From contig JAICJV010000014.1 of NCBI GenBank assembly GCA_025928265.1, positions 1 through 46,829 of the forward strand: a DNA stretch of 46,829 bases. Direction: 5' to 3'. Under the pieces are notes generated by a model. That model was not told where the DNA came from. It worked only from the letters and a program-made list of their open reading frames with translations, and did not search any database. This document shows positions 30,562 to 37,774 of this stretch, piece after piece. Made by a program: the position numbers and the translations under genes. Each line of letters starts with the position of its first letter. Position 1 is the stretch's first letter. The stretch is from Thermoleophilaceae bacterium (lineage in GTDB: Bacteria; Actinomycetota; Thermoleophilia; Solirubrobacterales; Thermoleophilaceae).

Positions 30562-32841
30562 CTACCGCCGCACGACCCTGAAGCCGAGCCTCTTCACCTT
30601 CGAACTGTTGCCAGCGGCGTCTGTCGCGACGAGCAGCGCGCGGTAGCGGCCCGGCTTCAGCCGCTTGTGGCCGATGCGGCCGGAGAAGCGGTGGACGTTT
30701 GCGCCCGCCTTGGACGCGACGGCGAAGCGGCCGCTGCGGACGAAGCGCGTGCAGTGGCGGCGGTTGCGCCGGCTCTTGCACTTGACTCGGTGCTGGATCG
30801 TGAAGACGACGCGCGCCCGCTCCGAGAGCGAGTAGCGGAAGCGCGTTCCCTTCTTCACGACGAAGGTGGAAGGCCGGATCGAGGCGGACCTGAACACCGG
30901 CGCGATCCTGTCCGGCGGCTGTGGGCTCTGCTGCGGCGGCGAGCTGGTCAGCGGCGCGGCGCCCGGCACCTCGAACGCGCCGGCGTCGCAGGCGATGCCC
31001 TGGGGCCGCGACACGCCGCGCTGGTCGGCCGCCGGGCACCCAGCTGCCGGCACGATGTCGCGCGCGGGGCTGTCGGGCGCGATCGCGCGCGTGAGGGTCG
31101 ACCCGCCGTTGTCCTGCAGCGGGCCCAGCTCGGGGTCCGCCATCAGGCCGAAGCAGCCCGGGTCCGACGTGACGTTGTGACCGCCGTCGGTCGCCCCGGC
31201 GCACGCCGCAGCGGCGTTGCCGGCCACGATGCTGCCGGCGATCGCGGTGCCCGGAGTCGCGACCAGCGCCGACGCGACAAACGGCGGCGTGGTGTTCCCC
31301 GGCGCCGAGTTGCCGGGCTGTCCATGAACCGATCCGGTCCCGCCCGCCCCGGGCGAGGCGAACCCCGCCCCGCCACCGGCGCCGATCGTGTTCGAGGTGA
31401 GGGTGAGCGCCTGGAGCGTGTTCCCGTTGCCGAACAGGACGAGCGCGCCGCCGCCCGCGCTGCCGCCGTCGCCGCCGGCCGCGTTTCCGCCGTGGCCGCC
31501 GACGCTGCTCAAAGTCCCATTCCCGCCGTTGCCTCCCACGGCGCCGCCTCCGGTCGACCCGTTGCCGCCCGTGTTCGCGTCGATCGTCGAGTTCGTGATG
31601 TCCACCGCGGTCTCGGCGCCGATTGCGGAGGACAGCCCGCCGAACCCGCCGTCGCCGCCGGTCCCGCTCCCGCCGTCGCCGCCGTTCTGGTTGCCGCCAC
31701 TGCCCGCGCCGCCGCCGTTGCCACCACTGGCCGCGCCGGCCGCGCCCGCGCTGCCGGAGCTGTTGTTCGTGATCGTCGAGCCCGAGATCGTCACGTGCCC
31801 GAAGGCCGCGATCGCGCCGATGACGCCGCCCGCGCCGCCGGATCCGCCCGTCGCCGCGCCGCCCGTCCCACCGGCTCCGCTGCCGGTTGTCCCGGTGCCG
31901 CCCGCGCCGCCGGTGGCGGTCCCGGCGTCGCCGCCAACGCCGGTGTCGTTGCCTGAGATCGTGCTGTCGACGATGGTGACCTGGTCGCCACTCGATTCGA
32001 TCGCGCCGCCCTCGCCGCCGCTGCCGCCACCCGCCGCGAGTGCGGATCCACCCGCGCCGCCCGCGGTCGAGGCGGTTCCCGGCCCGCCTGCGCCGCCGAC
32101 GGCGTTGCCGCCGCGTCCGCCGTCACCCGTGCGGTTGCCGCTGATGCGGCTGCGACGGATCGTGAGGTTGCCGCGCGCCTCTATGCCCGCGCCGCCGCCC
32201 CCTCGACCGCCAAAGCCCGCCGTGGCGCTGCCGCCCGCTCCGCCATTCCCGCTGCCGGCACCGCCGATCGCGTTGCCCCCGGGTCCGCCGTCCCCGGCGA
32301 GGTTCCCGGTGATGATGGAGTCTTCGATCGTCAGCGGGCCGTCCGAGAAGATGCCGCCGCCATCGTCGCCGTCGCTCGCGTCGTCGGCCTTGGCGTTCCC
32401 ACCGGTCGCGTCCGGGGGGCCCAGGCCCGACGCCGTCAGGCCACCCGTGATCGTCAAGCCCTTGATCGTGACCGCGTTCGAGGCGCCGAGGACCTGGATC
32501 ACGCGATCGATGTGCTGGGCGTCGATCGTCGTCTTCAGCGCGCCGGCGCCATCGATCGCCAGGCTCGAGTCGATGTCAAGGTCGCCGCCCGAGTTCAGAT
32601 TCTCGCCGGCCGGGCCGACCGACAGCACGTAGTGGCCGGCATCGAGCTTGATCGTGTCGTCGCCGCTGCCCGGGACGCATTCGGTGCTCGCGTCGTTGTT
32701 CGCGGAGTCGACGGCCTCCCGCAGCGAGCATGCGCCCGGCGTCGGGCCGTCGGCGGTGGTGGTCACGGGGATCGTTGCCGCCTTCGCCGTGCCCGCGCCG
32801 AGCGCCAGCGCGATGACCACCAAGCCGACGAGCCTCCTCAT
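30562..32841 (-). CDS. Secreted glycine-rich CSLREA-type beta-helix protein
   Basis: A 759-residue exported protein with signal peptide (LVGLVVIALALGAGTAKA). Residues about 25-60 form a CSLREA domain (PGACSLREAVDSANND). Then a parallel beta-helix with VTIKGLTITGGLT and repeated VTI/STISGN turns alternates with Gly/Ala-rich blocks (GGNAVGGAG, GGAGGTGTTG) that recall PE-PGRS proteins. After a choice-of-anchor-Q-like region (DNGGSTLTRAIAPDSPARD) comes a C-terminal beta-sandwich with SERARVVFTI, GRYRALLVATDAAGNSSKVK, a domain common in exported proteins of this lineage. Its exact role (adhesin or surface polymer) is unknown. Repeated DNA makes copy-number errors possible. Confidence 0.78.
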   Translation of the reverse strand: MRRLVGLVVIALALGAGTAKAATIPVTTTADGPTPGACSLREAVDSANNDASTECVPGSGDDTIKLDAGHYVLSVGPAGENLNSGGDLDIDSSLAIDGAGALKTTIDAQHIDRVIQVLGASNAVTIKGLTITGGLTASGLGPPDATGGNAKADDASDGDDGGGIFSDGPLTIEDSIITGNLAGDGGPGGNAIGGAGSGNGGAGGSATAGFGGRGGGGAGIEARGNLTIRRSRISGNRTGDGGRGGNAVGGAGGPGTASTAGGAGGSALAAGGGSGGEGGAIESSGDQVTIVDSTISGNDTGVGGDAGTATGGAGGTGTTGSGAGGTGGAATGGSGGAGGVIGAIAAFGHVTISGSTITNNSSGSAGAAGAASGGNGGGAGSGGNQNGGDGGSGTGGDGGFGGLSSAIGAETAVDITNSTIDANTGGNGSTGGGAVGGNGGNGTLSSVGGHGGNAAGGDGGSAGGGALVLFGNGNTLQALTLTSNTIGAGGGAGFASPGAGGTGSVHGQPGNSAPGNTTPPFVASALVATPGTAIAGSIVAGNAAAACAGATDGGHNVTSDPGCFGLMADPELGPLQDNGGSTLTRAIAPDSPARDIVPAAGCPAADQRGVSRPQGIACDAGAFEVPGAAPLTSSPPQQSPQPPDRIAPVFRSASIRPSTFVVKKGTRFRYSLSERARVVFTIQHRVKCKSRRNRRHCTRFVRSGRFAVASKAGANVHRFSGRIGHKRLKPGRYRALLVATDAAGNSSKVKRLGFRVVRR

Positions 32842-32889
32842 GCAAGGGCAGTACGCACGCCCTGCGCGGGGTTCCGTGAGCTATGACAC

Positions 32890-33057
32890 TCAGTCGTCCG
32901 GGCGGCCGCGGACCTCGTCCTCGATCGCCCGCCGCTCGTCGTCGGCGTCGGCGATCCGGCGGTCCATCGCGGCCTCGAGCTTGCGGAGCCGTTCCAGCTC
33001 GTCGTCGAGCGCCTTGAGGTGCTCGTTCACCGCGGCGTCGCGTTCGTCGTCCTTCAT
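32890..33057 (-). CDS. Small acidic coiled-coil protein
   Basis: A 55-residue frame starting MKDDERDAAVNEHLKALDDE and ending DEVRGRPDD. Heptad spacing of Leu/Ile (LKALDDELERLRKLEAAMD) predicts one amphipathic helix able to form a coiled coil. The ATG has TAGGTT (33066-33071 on minus) 8 bases upstream, a leaderless promoter, which supports the gene although it is short. It precedes the CSLREA protein gene by 48 bases. Function unknown. Confidence 0.65.
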   Translation of the reverse strand: MKDDERDAAVNEHLKALDDELERLRKLEAAMDRRIADADDERRAIEDEVRGRPDD

Positions 33058-33089
33058 GCGCGCCAAACCTACCGATTCCCGGCCGCATT

Positions 33090-33110
33090 TTGCGGGGAAA
33101 AGCTCCGCAA
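33090..33110. other. Hairpin between divergent small genes
   Basis: TTGCGGGG (33090-33097) pairs with CTCCGCAA (33103-33110), with one G-T pair and a 5-base loop, flanked by short A/T runs. It lies between the divergent genes at 33057 and 33163 and could be an operator or a terminator; orientation is unresolved. Confidence 0.35.
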
Positions 33111-33125
33111 TTTGTCCACTCTCAC

Positions 33126-33154
33126 TTGACGGGGGCGCCGATCAGCGGAAACTG
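33126..33154 (+). promoter_or_regulatory. Promoter of the gene at 33163
   Basis: TTGACG (33126-33131) matches a -35 box, and GAAACT (33148-33153), 16 bases on, has the second A and last T of a -10 box. The transcript would start close to the ATG at 33163. Confidence 0.4.
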
Positions 33155-33162
33155 CGCACTTC

Positions 33163-33384
33163 ATGGCTGTCCTGACCCCAGACAGCGAAGGCACTCTCCT
33201 CCACGAGATCGCCTCCACGCTCGTGCACGACGGACGCTCACCCGACGAGATCGTCGAGCAGCTGCCCGTGCGCGGGAGCGAGGAAGACGACGCGGCGCTG
33301 TGGCTCTACAGCTGGGCACTCGCCCAGCAGCTCGAGGAGCGCCCGGCGCAGCGCGTCGCCCTTCCACCTCCCGTCAGCGAGTAG
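33163..33384 (+). CDS. Small acidic hypothetical protein
   Basis: A 73-residue acidic protein (EIASTLVHDGRSPDEIVEQLP, GSEEDDAALWLYSWALAQQL) with predicted helices, not recognised. The ATG is placed just downstream of the promoter at 33126-33154. Its 3' end overlaps the convergent DUF892 gene by 11 bases. Codon use is like that of its neighbours. Confidence 0.55.
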   Translation: MAVLTPDSEGTLLHEIASTLVHDGRSPDEIVEQLPVRGSEEDDAALWLYSWALAQQLEERPAQRVALPPPVSE

Positions 33385-34357
33385 CGGCGATCCCGCGCGT
33401 GTCGAGCGTCGCGTCGACGGCGTCGTCCCAGTGCGCCGCGATCGTGGCGGCCGCCGCGCGTTCGTCTGTGAGGATCGCGCTCGCTATGCGCTCGGTCTCG
33501 CTGTCACCGGCGCGTGCGGCCACGCGCCTCAGCTGCTCGTAGGCGCCCACCTCGAGGAACTCGAAGGCGTACGCGAACGCCGCGAGCTTGGCGGGCGTGT
33601 CCGGCTGGGCCTTGAAGAAGCCGCCCCAGTTGAGCGCACCCAGCCGCAGGCCGGCGTCCTTGAGCTTGTTCGGTGAGCCGCCGAGCGCCTCGAGCCGCGA
33701 CTCGACGCTCGCCTGGTGCGAGCGCGTCTCGTCGAGGTGGTCGCTCATCGCCTTCGCGAGCTCGCCCTCGCCGATGATCTTCTCGCCGCCCTGGAGCAGC
33801 CCGATCGCCTGGCTCTCGATCGCGTGCGCGTCGGCGAGGTACTTGACGAGCTGCTCCTCGAGGTCGTCCGGGGACTGGTCGCGCAGCGACGCCTCGACCG
33901 TCTCGTCGAAATGCGACTCGATCCGCTCGGCCATCGCGATCTCCTGATCGCGGATCCTGCGCGCGATCTCGCGGGTCTCCTCGTCGCCCGCCCGCTCGGC
34001 CTCGCGGATCAGGATCTCGTAGCCCGCCTGCTCCATGTGCTCGTAGGAGAGCGCGTGCGTCGCGAGCTTGCCGGGAGTGTCGGGCTGGGACTTCGCGAAG
34101 AGGATGAACGGGACGGCACCGGCGCCCGCGACCACGTCCTTCAGCTTCGACGGCGACTGGCCCAGCGCCTCGAGCCGCTCGTCCACGAGACGCTTGTGCT
34201 CCTCGGTCTCGCGCTCGTGCTGCTCGTAGATGCGCGCGAGCTCCTCGGTGCCGGCCATCTTCGGCGCGGCCTTCATCTGCGCCTCCGCCTGCACCTCGAT
34301 CGCGTGCATGTCGGTGAGGTGCTTCACAAGCTGTTCCTGGATGTCGCTCGGTGGCAT
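33374..34357 (-). CDS. Double DUF892 (YciE-like) ferritin-like protein
   Basis: A 327-residue protein with two ferritin-like DUF892 domains (about 5-155 and 165-320), similar to each other: LVKHLTDMHAIEVQAE and LVKYLADAHAIESQA begin them, DERLEALGQSPSKLKD and ESRLEALGGSPNKLKD follow, then YEHMEQAGYEIL and FEFLEVGAYEQL. Conserved Glu/His residues are compatible with di-iron or dinuclear metal sites. Family members are stress-induced in enterobacteria (YciE/YciF). GAAGGAG lies 7 bases before ATG 34357. A gene duplication and fusion is clear. Confidence 0.88.
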   Translation of the reverse strand: MPPSDIQEQLVKHLTDMHAIEVQAEAQMKAAPKMAGTEELARIYEQHERETEEHKRLVDERLEALGQSPSKLKDVVAGAGAVPFILFAKSQPDTPGKLATHALSYEHMEQAGYEILIREAERAGDEETREIARRIRDQEIAMAERIESHFDETVEASLRDQSPDDLEEQLVKYLADAHAIESQAIGLLQGGEKIIGEGELAKAMSDHLDETRSHQASVESRLEALGGSPNKLKDAGLRLGALNWGGFFKAQPDTPAKLAAFAYAFEFLEVGAYEQLRRVAARAGDSETERIASAILTDERAAAATIAAHWDDAVDATLDTRGIAATR

Positions 34358-34428
34358 CGGGTGCTCCTTCGAAACTCGGGGTGGAGCTGATGGGCTACCC
34401 GTTCACATGCGCGCGGAACATGAGCAAA

Positions 34429-34456
34429 CGGCGCCCGCAGTCGTATGCGGGCGCCG
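34429..34456 (-). terminator. Intrinsic terminator after the small membrane protein
   Basis: CGGCGCCCGCA (34429-34439) and TGCGGGCGCCG (34446-34456) give a perfect 11-base stem with a 6-base loop, 5 bases past the stop of the minus-strand gene at 34462. On the minus strand it is followed by TTTGCTC, a short T-rich run. Confidence 0.7.
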
Positions 34457-34461
34457 CCGGC

Positions 34462-34821
34462 TCAGCGCCGCCGAGTTGCCTCGGCAGGCTCGTCCTGACG
34501 AGTTTCGTCGTCGGACGCGTCGGGGTCGAGCGCAGTCGCGCGCTCGTGGTGCTCGCGTGCGAAGCGACGTTCCTTGTCGGCCGTCTGCGAGCGCTCCTGC
34601 GCGGCGGCCAACTCGCGGCGCGCTCGCGCTTCCTGCTCGTCCGCGATGGCGCTCTCGCGGTCGGCGCGCAGCTCACGACGCCGCGCCTCCTGGCGCAGCT
34701 CGCCTGCCTCGACGCGCCGCTCCTCGAGCCGCCTCCGCCGCCGTCCTCTCATCAGGAATGCGGCAACCGCGACCAGTATCACCACGCCGATGGCGATGGC
34801 GATGATTGCACCCGTGCTCAC
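34462..34821 (-). CDS. Single-pass membrane protein with charged coiled coil
   Basis: A 119-residue protein: an N-terminal membrane helix (AIIAIAIGVVILVAVAAFLM), then RGRRRRRLEE and a long Arg/Glu-rich helix (EAGELRQEARRRELRADRES, ARARRELAAAQERSQTADKE) predicted to form a coiled coil, and an acidic end. The topology places the coil in the cytoplasm. The GTG start follows GGAGGAG with 3-4 bases. Function unknown. It is bounded by an intrinsic terminator and may form a unit of its own. Confidence 0.72.
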   Translation of the reverse strand: MSTGAIIAIAIGVVILVAVAAFLMRGRRRRRLEERRVEAGELRQEARRRELRADRESAIADEQEARARRELAAAQERSQTADKERRFAREHHERATALDPDASDDETRQDEPAEATRRR

Positions 34822-34896
34822 TTGCTCCTCCCTTCCGTGGAGATCACGTGCCCGTCAGCCGTACCCGGGGCTACGCGAAGCTGAACGGAGGCCAGC

Positions 34897-35346
34897 TCAA
34901 CAAACGGCGTAGGTGCGCTCGACCTCGCGCGCAACGCCCTGCACGGCGAGGTTGAGGGCGCCGCCCGCGAGCAGGGCGTCGGTGGCGCTCTGGAGCATCC
35001 GGCCGAAGAGCCCGCCGGCGCTGCGCACCGACACCGACGCGACGACCTCGGTGCCCTCGTCGGCGGCGATCGCGTCGTAGGCCACGTCCATCTCGACGGG
35101 CCCGATCGCGCGCAGCTCCAGCTGACCGCCGCCGGCCTTGATGATCTCCACCTCGAAGCTCACGCCGCGGCCCGCGAGGCGGCCCGAGAGGACGGCGCGG
35201 TCCCCGCTGCGGAGGCGGTCGCCGTCGAACTGCTCGAGCTCGAAGCCGATCGGGGACCAGCGGCGCGCGGCGGCCGGATCGGTGAGCACCTCGAGCACAT
35301 GCTCCGGCGCTCCCTTCACGATCGTTCGTGTCTTCCAGCTCGCCAT
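34897..35346 (-). CDS. SRPBCC-fold polyketide cyclase/dehydrase-like protein
   Basis: A 149-residue START-like domain: IVKGAPEHVLEVLTDPAAAR, DRAVLSGRLAGRGVSFEVEI and the C-terminal helix GALNLAVQGVAREVERTYAV fit the SRPBCC family of small-ligand binding proteins. No partner is apparent. I chose ATG 35346, the family N-terminus; ATG 35358 is also possible, as neither has a clear ribosome site. It is transcribed divergently from the NarL-type two-component genes across a region with two palindromes. Confidence 0.75.
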   Translation of the reverse strand: MASWKTRTIVKGAPEHVLEVLTDPAAARRWSPIGFELEQFDGDRLRSGDRAVLSGRLAGRGVSFEVEIIKAGGGQLELRAIGPVEMDVAYDAIAADEGTEVVASVSVRSAGGLFGRMLQSATDALLAGGALNLAVQGVAREVERTYAVC

Positions 35347-35407
35347 CTCGAGGAGCATCCTCTTACGGCAGAAAGCGCTTGGCATCGCCCATTCCGGCGA
35401 TTTGTCG

Positions 35408-35474
35408 TCATCCTTGAGGATGAGATCGCGTACTCGGTACGGACGATGACTACGCGCTCGCGCGAAGCTACTTT
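35408..35474. promoter_or_regulatory. Two palindromes and promoter before the histidine kinase
   Basis: TCATCCTTGAGGATGA (35408-35423) has perfect 7-base arms and CGTACTCGGTACG (35429-35441) perfect 5-base arms. Downstream, ATGACT (35446-35451) and TACTTT (35469-35474), 17 bases apart, form a promoter whose start falls at the GTG at 35481. The palindromes are candidate sites for the NarL-type regulator encoded in the operon. Confidence 0.5.
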
Positions 35475-35480
35475 CGACGC

Positions 35481-36656
35481 GTGCACCATCTACGTGCCTT
35501 TCTTCGCAGGCGCGGCGGCCCGCTGTCGATCGACGGCGTCGTCGCACTTGTGGCATGCGCGGTGTGCGAGCTCGAGCTCGCGCTGAGCGACAGCATCCAG
35601 GGTCCGCACTGGGTGAACGCGGTGGCAGCCGCGGGGGTGACGCTGCCGATCGCGTGGCGACGCCCGCTCCCCCTGTTCGTCGCCCCGTTCATGGCGGCGG
35701 TGGTCCTGTGGCAGGAGCTTCTGAGCGGCGACCTGTCCGAGAACGCGATCACGCCGATCATCACGATCCCGCTCGCCGTCTACTCGATGGGCGTGCTCCT
35801 CGAGCGCAGGGTCGCGCTTCCCACCTACGCGCTCGTCCAGGGGCTCGTCTGGATCGCGGTCCTCGTCGGCGCCGACAGCAGCGCCGACTCGTTCGTCTTC
35901 ACCTTCCTGCTGGTCGGCGGCCCGTTCCTCGTCGGGCGCATCGTGAACGCGCGCATCCAGCTGGCGCGTGAGCTGCGCGAGAAGGCGGCGCGGCTCGAAC
36001 GCGACCAGGCGGAGAAGCAGAAGCTCGCCGTGGCCGAGGAACGCGCGCGCATCGCGCGCGAGATGCACGATGTGGTCGCCCACAACGTGAGCGTGATGGT
36101 CGTGCAGGCCTCCGCCGCCCGGCGCATGATCGATCGTGACCCCGACCGCGCCCGCGAGGCGCTCGCGTCGGTCGAGCAGACCGGCCGCGAGGCCCTCGCC
36201 GAGATGCGCCGGATGCTCGACGTGCTGCGCGCCGAGGGCGAAAGCGCGGCGCTCGCCCCGCAGCCGTCGATCGACGAGCTCGGCTCACTGATCGACCTCG
36301 CGCGCGAGGCGGGCCTCGCCGTCGAGCTGGAGGTTGAGGGCCAGCGCCGCCAGGTCTCACCCGGCGTCGACCTCTCCACGTTCCGGATCGTGCAGGAGGC
36401 CCTCACCAACACCCTCAAGCACGCCGGCGCCGCCCACGCCCACGTTCGGCTCCGCTACAGCGACGACGAGATGGAGGTCGACGTCATCGACGACGGCCGC
36501 GGCGTCCGCGCGGCAGCGCAAAATGGCAAAGGCCAGGGCCTTGTTGGCATGAGGGAACGAGTCGCAATGCTTGGCGGGCGGCTCGAGGCCGGGTACCGTG
36601 CCAATGGCGGCTTCGAAGTGCGGGCCACGCTTCCACTCAAGACAGAGGATCGATGA
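35481..36656 (+). CDS. NarL-type sensor histidine kinase (HisKA_3)
   Basis: A 391-residue sensor. The N-terminal half (to about 155) contains five to six membrane helices with short loops. HisKA_3 has the His in IAREMHDVVAHNVSVMVVQA, preceded by a coiled linker (KAARLERDQAEKQKLAVAEE). The ATPase domain has IVQEALTNTLKHAGA, DVIDDGRGV and GQGLVGMRERVAMLGG. The membrane-rich input domain suggests it senses envelope or membrane state. GTG 35481 is chosen because TACTTT lies 6 bases before it (leaderless). Its stop overlaps the regulator start by 4 bases (ATGA). Confidence 0.9.
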   Translation: MHHLRAFLRRRGGPLSIDGVVALVACAVCELELALSDSIQGPHWVNAVAAAGVTLPIAWRRPLPLFVAPFMAAVVLWQELLSGDLSENAITPIITIPLAVYSMGVLLERRVALPTYALVQGLVWIAVLVGADSSADSFVFTFLLVGGPFLVGRIVNARIQLARELREKAARLERDQAEKQKLAVAEERARIAREMHDVVAHNVSVMVVQASAARRMIDRDPDRAREALASVEQTGREALAEMRRMLDVLRAEGESAALAPQPSIDELGSLIDLAREAGLAVELEVEGQRRQVSPGVDLSTFRIVQEALTNTLKHAGAAHAHVRLRYSDDEMEVDVIDDGRGVRAAAQNGKGQGLVGMRERVAMLGGRLEAGYRANGGFEVRATLPLKTEDR

Positions 36657-37321
36657 GCGTTCGAGTACTGATTGCAGACGACCAGGCCCTTGTGCGCGCC
36701 GGTTTCAAGATGATCCTCGAGGCAGAGCCCGAGATCGATGTGATCGGCGAGGCCGAGGACGGCGTAGAGGCGGTCGAGATGATCACCCGGCTGAAGCCCG
36801 ACGTGGCGCTCATGGACATCCGCATGCCCCGCCTGAACGGGCTCGAGGCAACGCGGCAGATCGTGAACGGCGACGGCGACAACCCCACGCGCGTCCTGAT
36901 GCTCACGACCTTCGACCTGAACGAGTACGTCTACGAGGCGCTGCGCGCCGGGGCCTCCGGGTTCCTGCTGAAGGACGTGCCGGCCGAGCAGCTGGTGGCC
37001 GGCATCCAGGTGGTGGCGCGCGGCGAAGCGCTGCTGGCGCCGTCGATCACGCGCCGCCTGATCGAGGAGTTCGCGAAGAACTCGCCGGTCGAGCGCGCCG
37101 CGCCGAAGGAGATCGAGGAGCTCACCGCCCGTGAGTTCGAGGTCTTCAAGCTCGTCGCGCGCGGGATGTCGAACGCCGAGATCGCCGCCGAGCTGATCGT
37201 GAGCGAGACCACCGTCAAGACGCACGTGGCCCGCATCCTCATGAAGCTCCACCTGCGCGACCGCGTCCAGGCCGTGGTCTACGCGTACGAGTCGGGGCTG
37301 TCGCAGCCGGGCGTGGCGTAG
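36653..37321 (+). CDS. NarL/LuxR-family response regulator
   Basis: A 222-residue regulator coupled to the kinase before it. The receiver domain has IADDQALVRAGF with the acidic pair, the phospho-acceptor in ALMDIRMPRLNG, Thr in LMLTTFD and Lys in FLLKDVP. The LuxR-type helix-turn-helix (about 150-215) reads LTAREFEVFKLVARGMSNAE and SETTVKTHVARILMKL. Likely targets are its own operon, through the palindromes at 35408-35441, and unknown others. Confidence 0.93.
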   Translation: MSVRVLIADDQALVRAGFKMILEAEPEIDVIGEAEDGVEAVEMITRLKPDVALMDIRMPRLNGLEATRQIVNGDGDNPTRVLMLTTFDLNEYVYEALRAGASGFLLKDVPAEQLVAGIQVVARGEALLAPSITRRLIEEFAKNSPVERAAPKEIEELTAREFEVFKLVARGMSNAEIAAELIVSETTVKTHVARILMKLHLRDRVQAVVYAYESGLSQPGVA

Positions 37322-37344
37322 GGGCCCCAGTAGGGTCCCGCGGC

Positions 37345-37710
37345 ATGAAAGTCGCCTACGTCTTCTCCACCTCCGGCCACACCGCCAGCTACAAGCTCGG
37401 CAAGATGATCCTTCCCCAGCTCGAGGAGGGGACTCACGGCGTCGACGTCGTCGGGATGTTCTTCTTCGACGACAACAACTACGTCCTGCGCGAAGGGGAT
37501 CCGCTGGGTGAGCGGCTCTCGAAGGTCGCCCGTGACAACGGAATGCTGCTGATGATGTGCGACCAGTGCGCGCTCGAGCGCCAGCTCGCGACCGGCGAGC
37601 CGGGCAACTGCGAGCCCACCGGCACGGTCCAGGGGGTCAGCGTCGGGTGCTTCCCGGACCTCTACGGGGCGCTGTCCCAGGCGCCGCCGGACCACGTGAT
37701 CACCCTTTGA
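37345..37710 (+). CDS. DsrE-family small cysteine protein
   Basis: A 121-residue protein with the DsrE/DsrF-like fold: MKVAYVFSTSGHTASYKLGK starts the first strand and helix. Conserved cysteines occur in MMCDQCALERQL, GNCEPTG and VGCFPDLYGAL, pointing to thiol or persulfide chemistry. The CDQCALER pattern resembles proteins named SaoD, which I recall only as DsrE-related; I assign no specific role. TAGGGT (37331-37336) lies 8 bases before its ATG, a leaderless promoter, so it is probably its own transcript even though it is only 23 bases after the response regulator. Confidence 0.75.
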   Translation: MKVAYVFSTSGHTASYKLGKMILPQLEEGTHGVDVVGMFFFDDNNYVLREGDPLGERLSKVARDNGMLLMMCDQCALERQLATGEPGNCEPTGTVQGVSVGCFPDLYGALSQAPPDHVITL

Positions 37711-37774
37711 CGTCCGCGGGCGAATTCGCCCGCTCTCTATAGGCGCGCGCTTAGCCTGCCGATACGCACGCGGG

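Noticed and set aside
30562-32841. Tandem repeat or CRISPR-like array.
   Set aside because: The repetition is of coding Gly/Ala triplets within one long open frame, with no fixed-length direct repeats and spacers.
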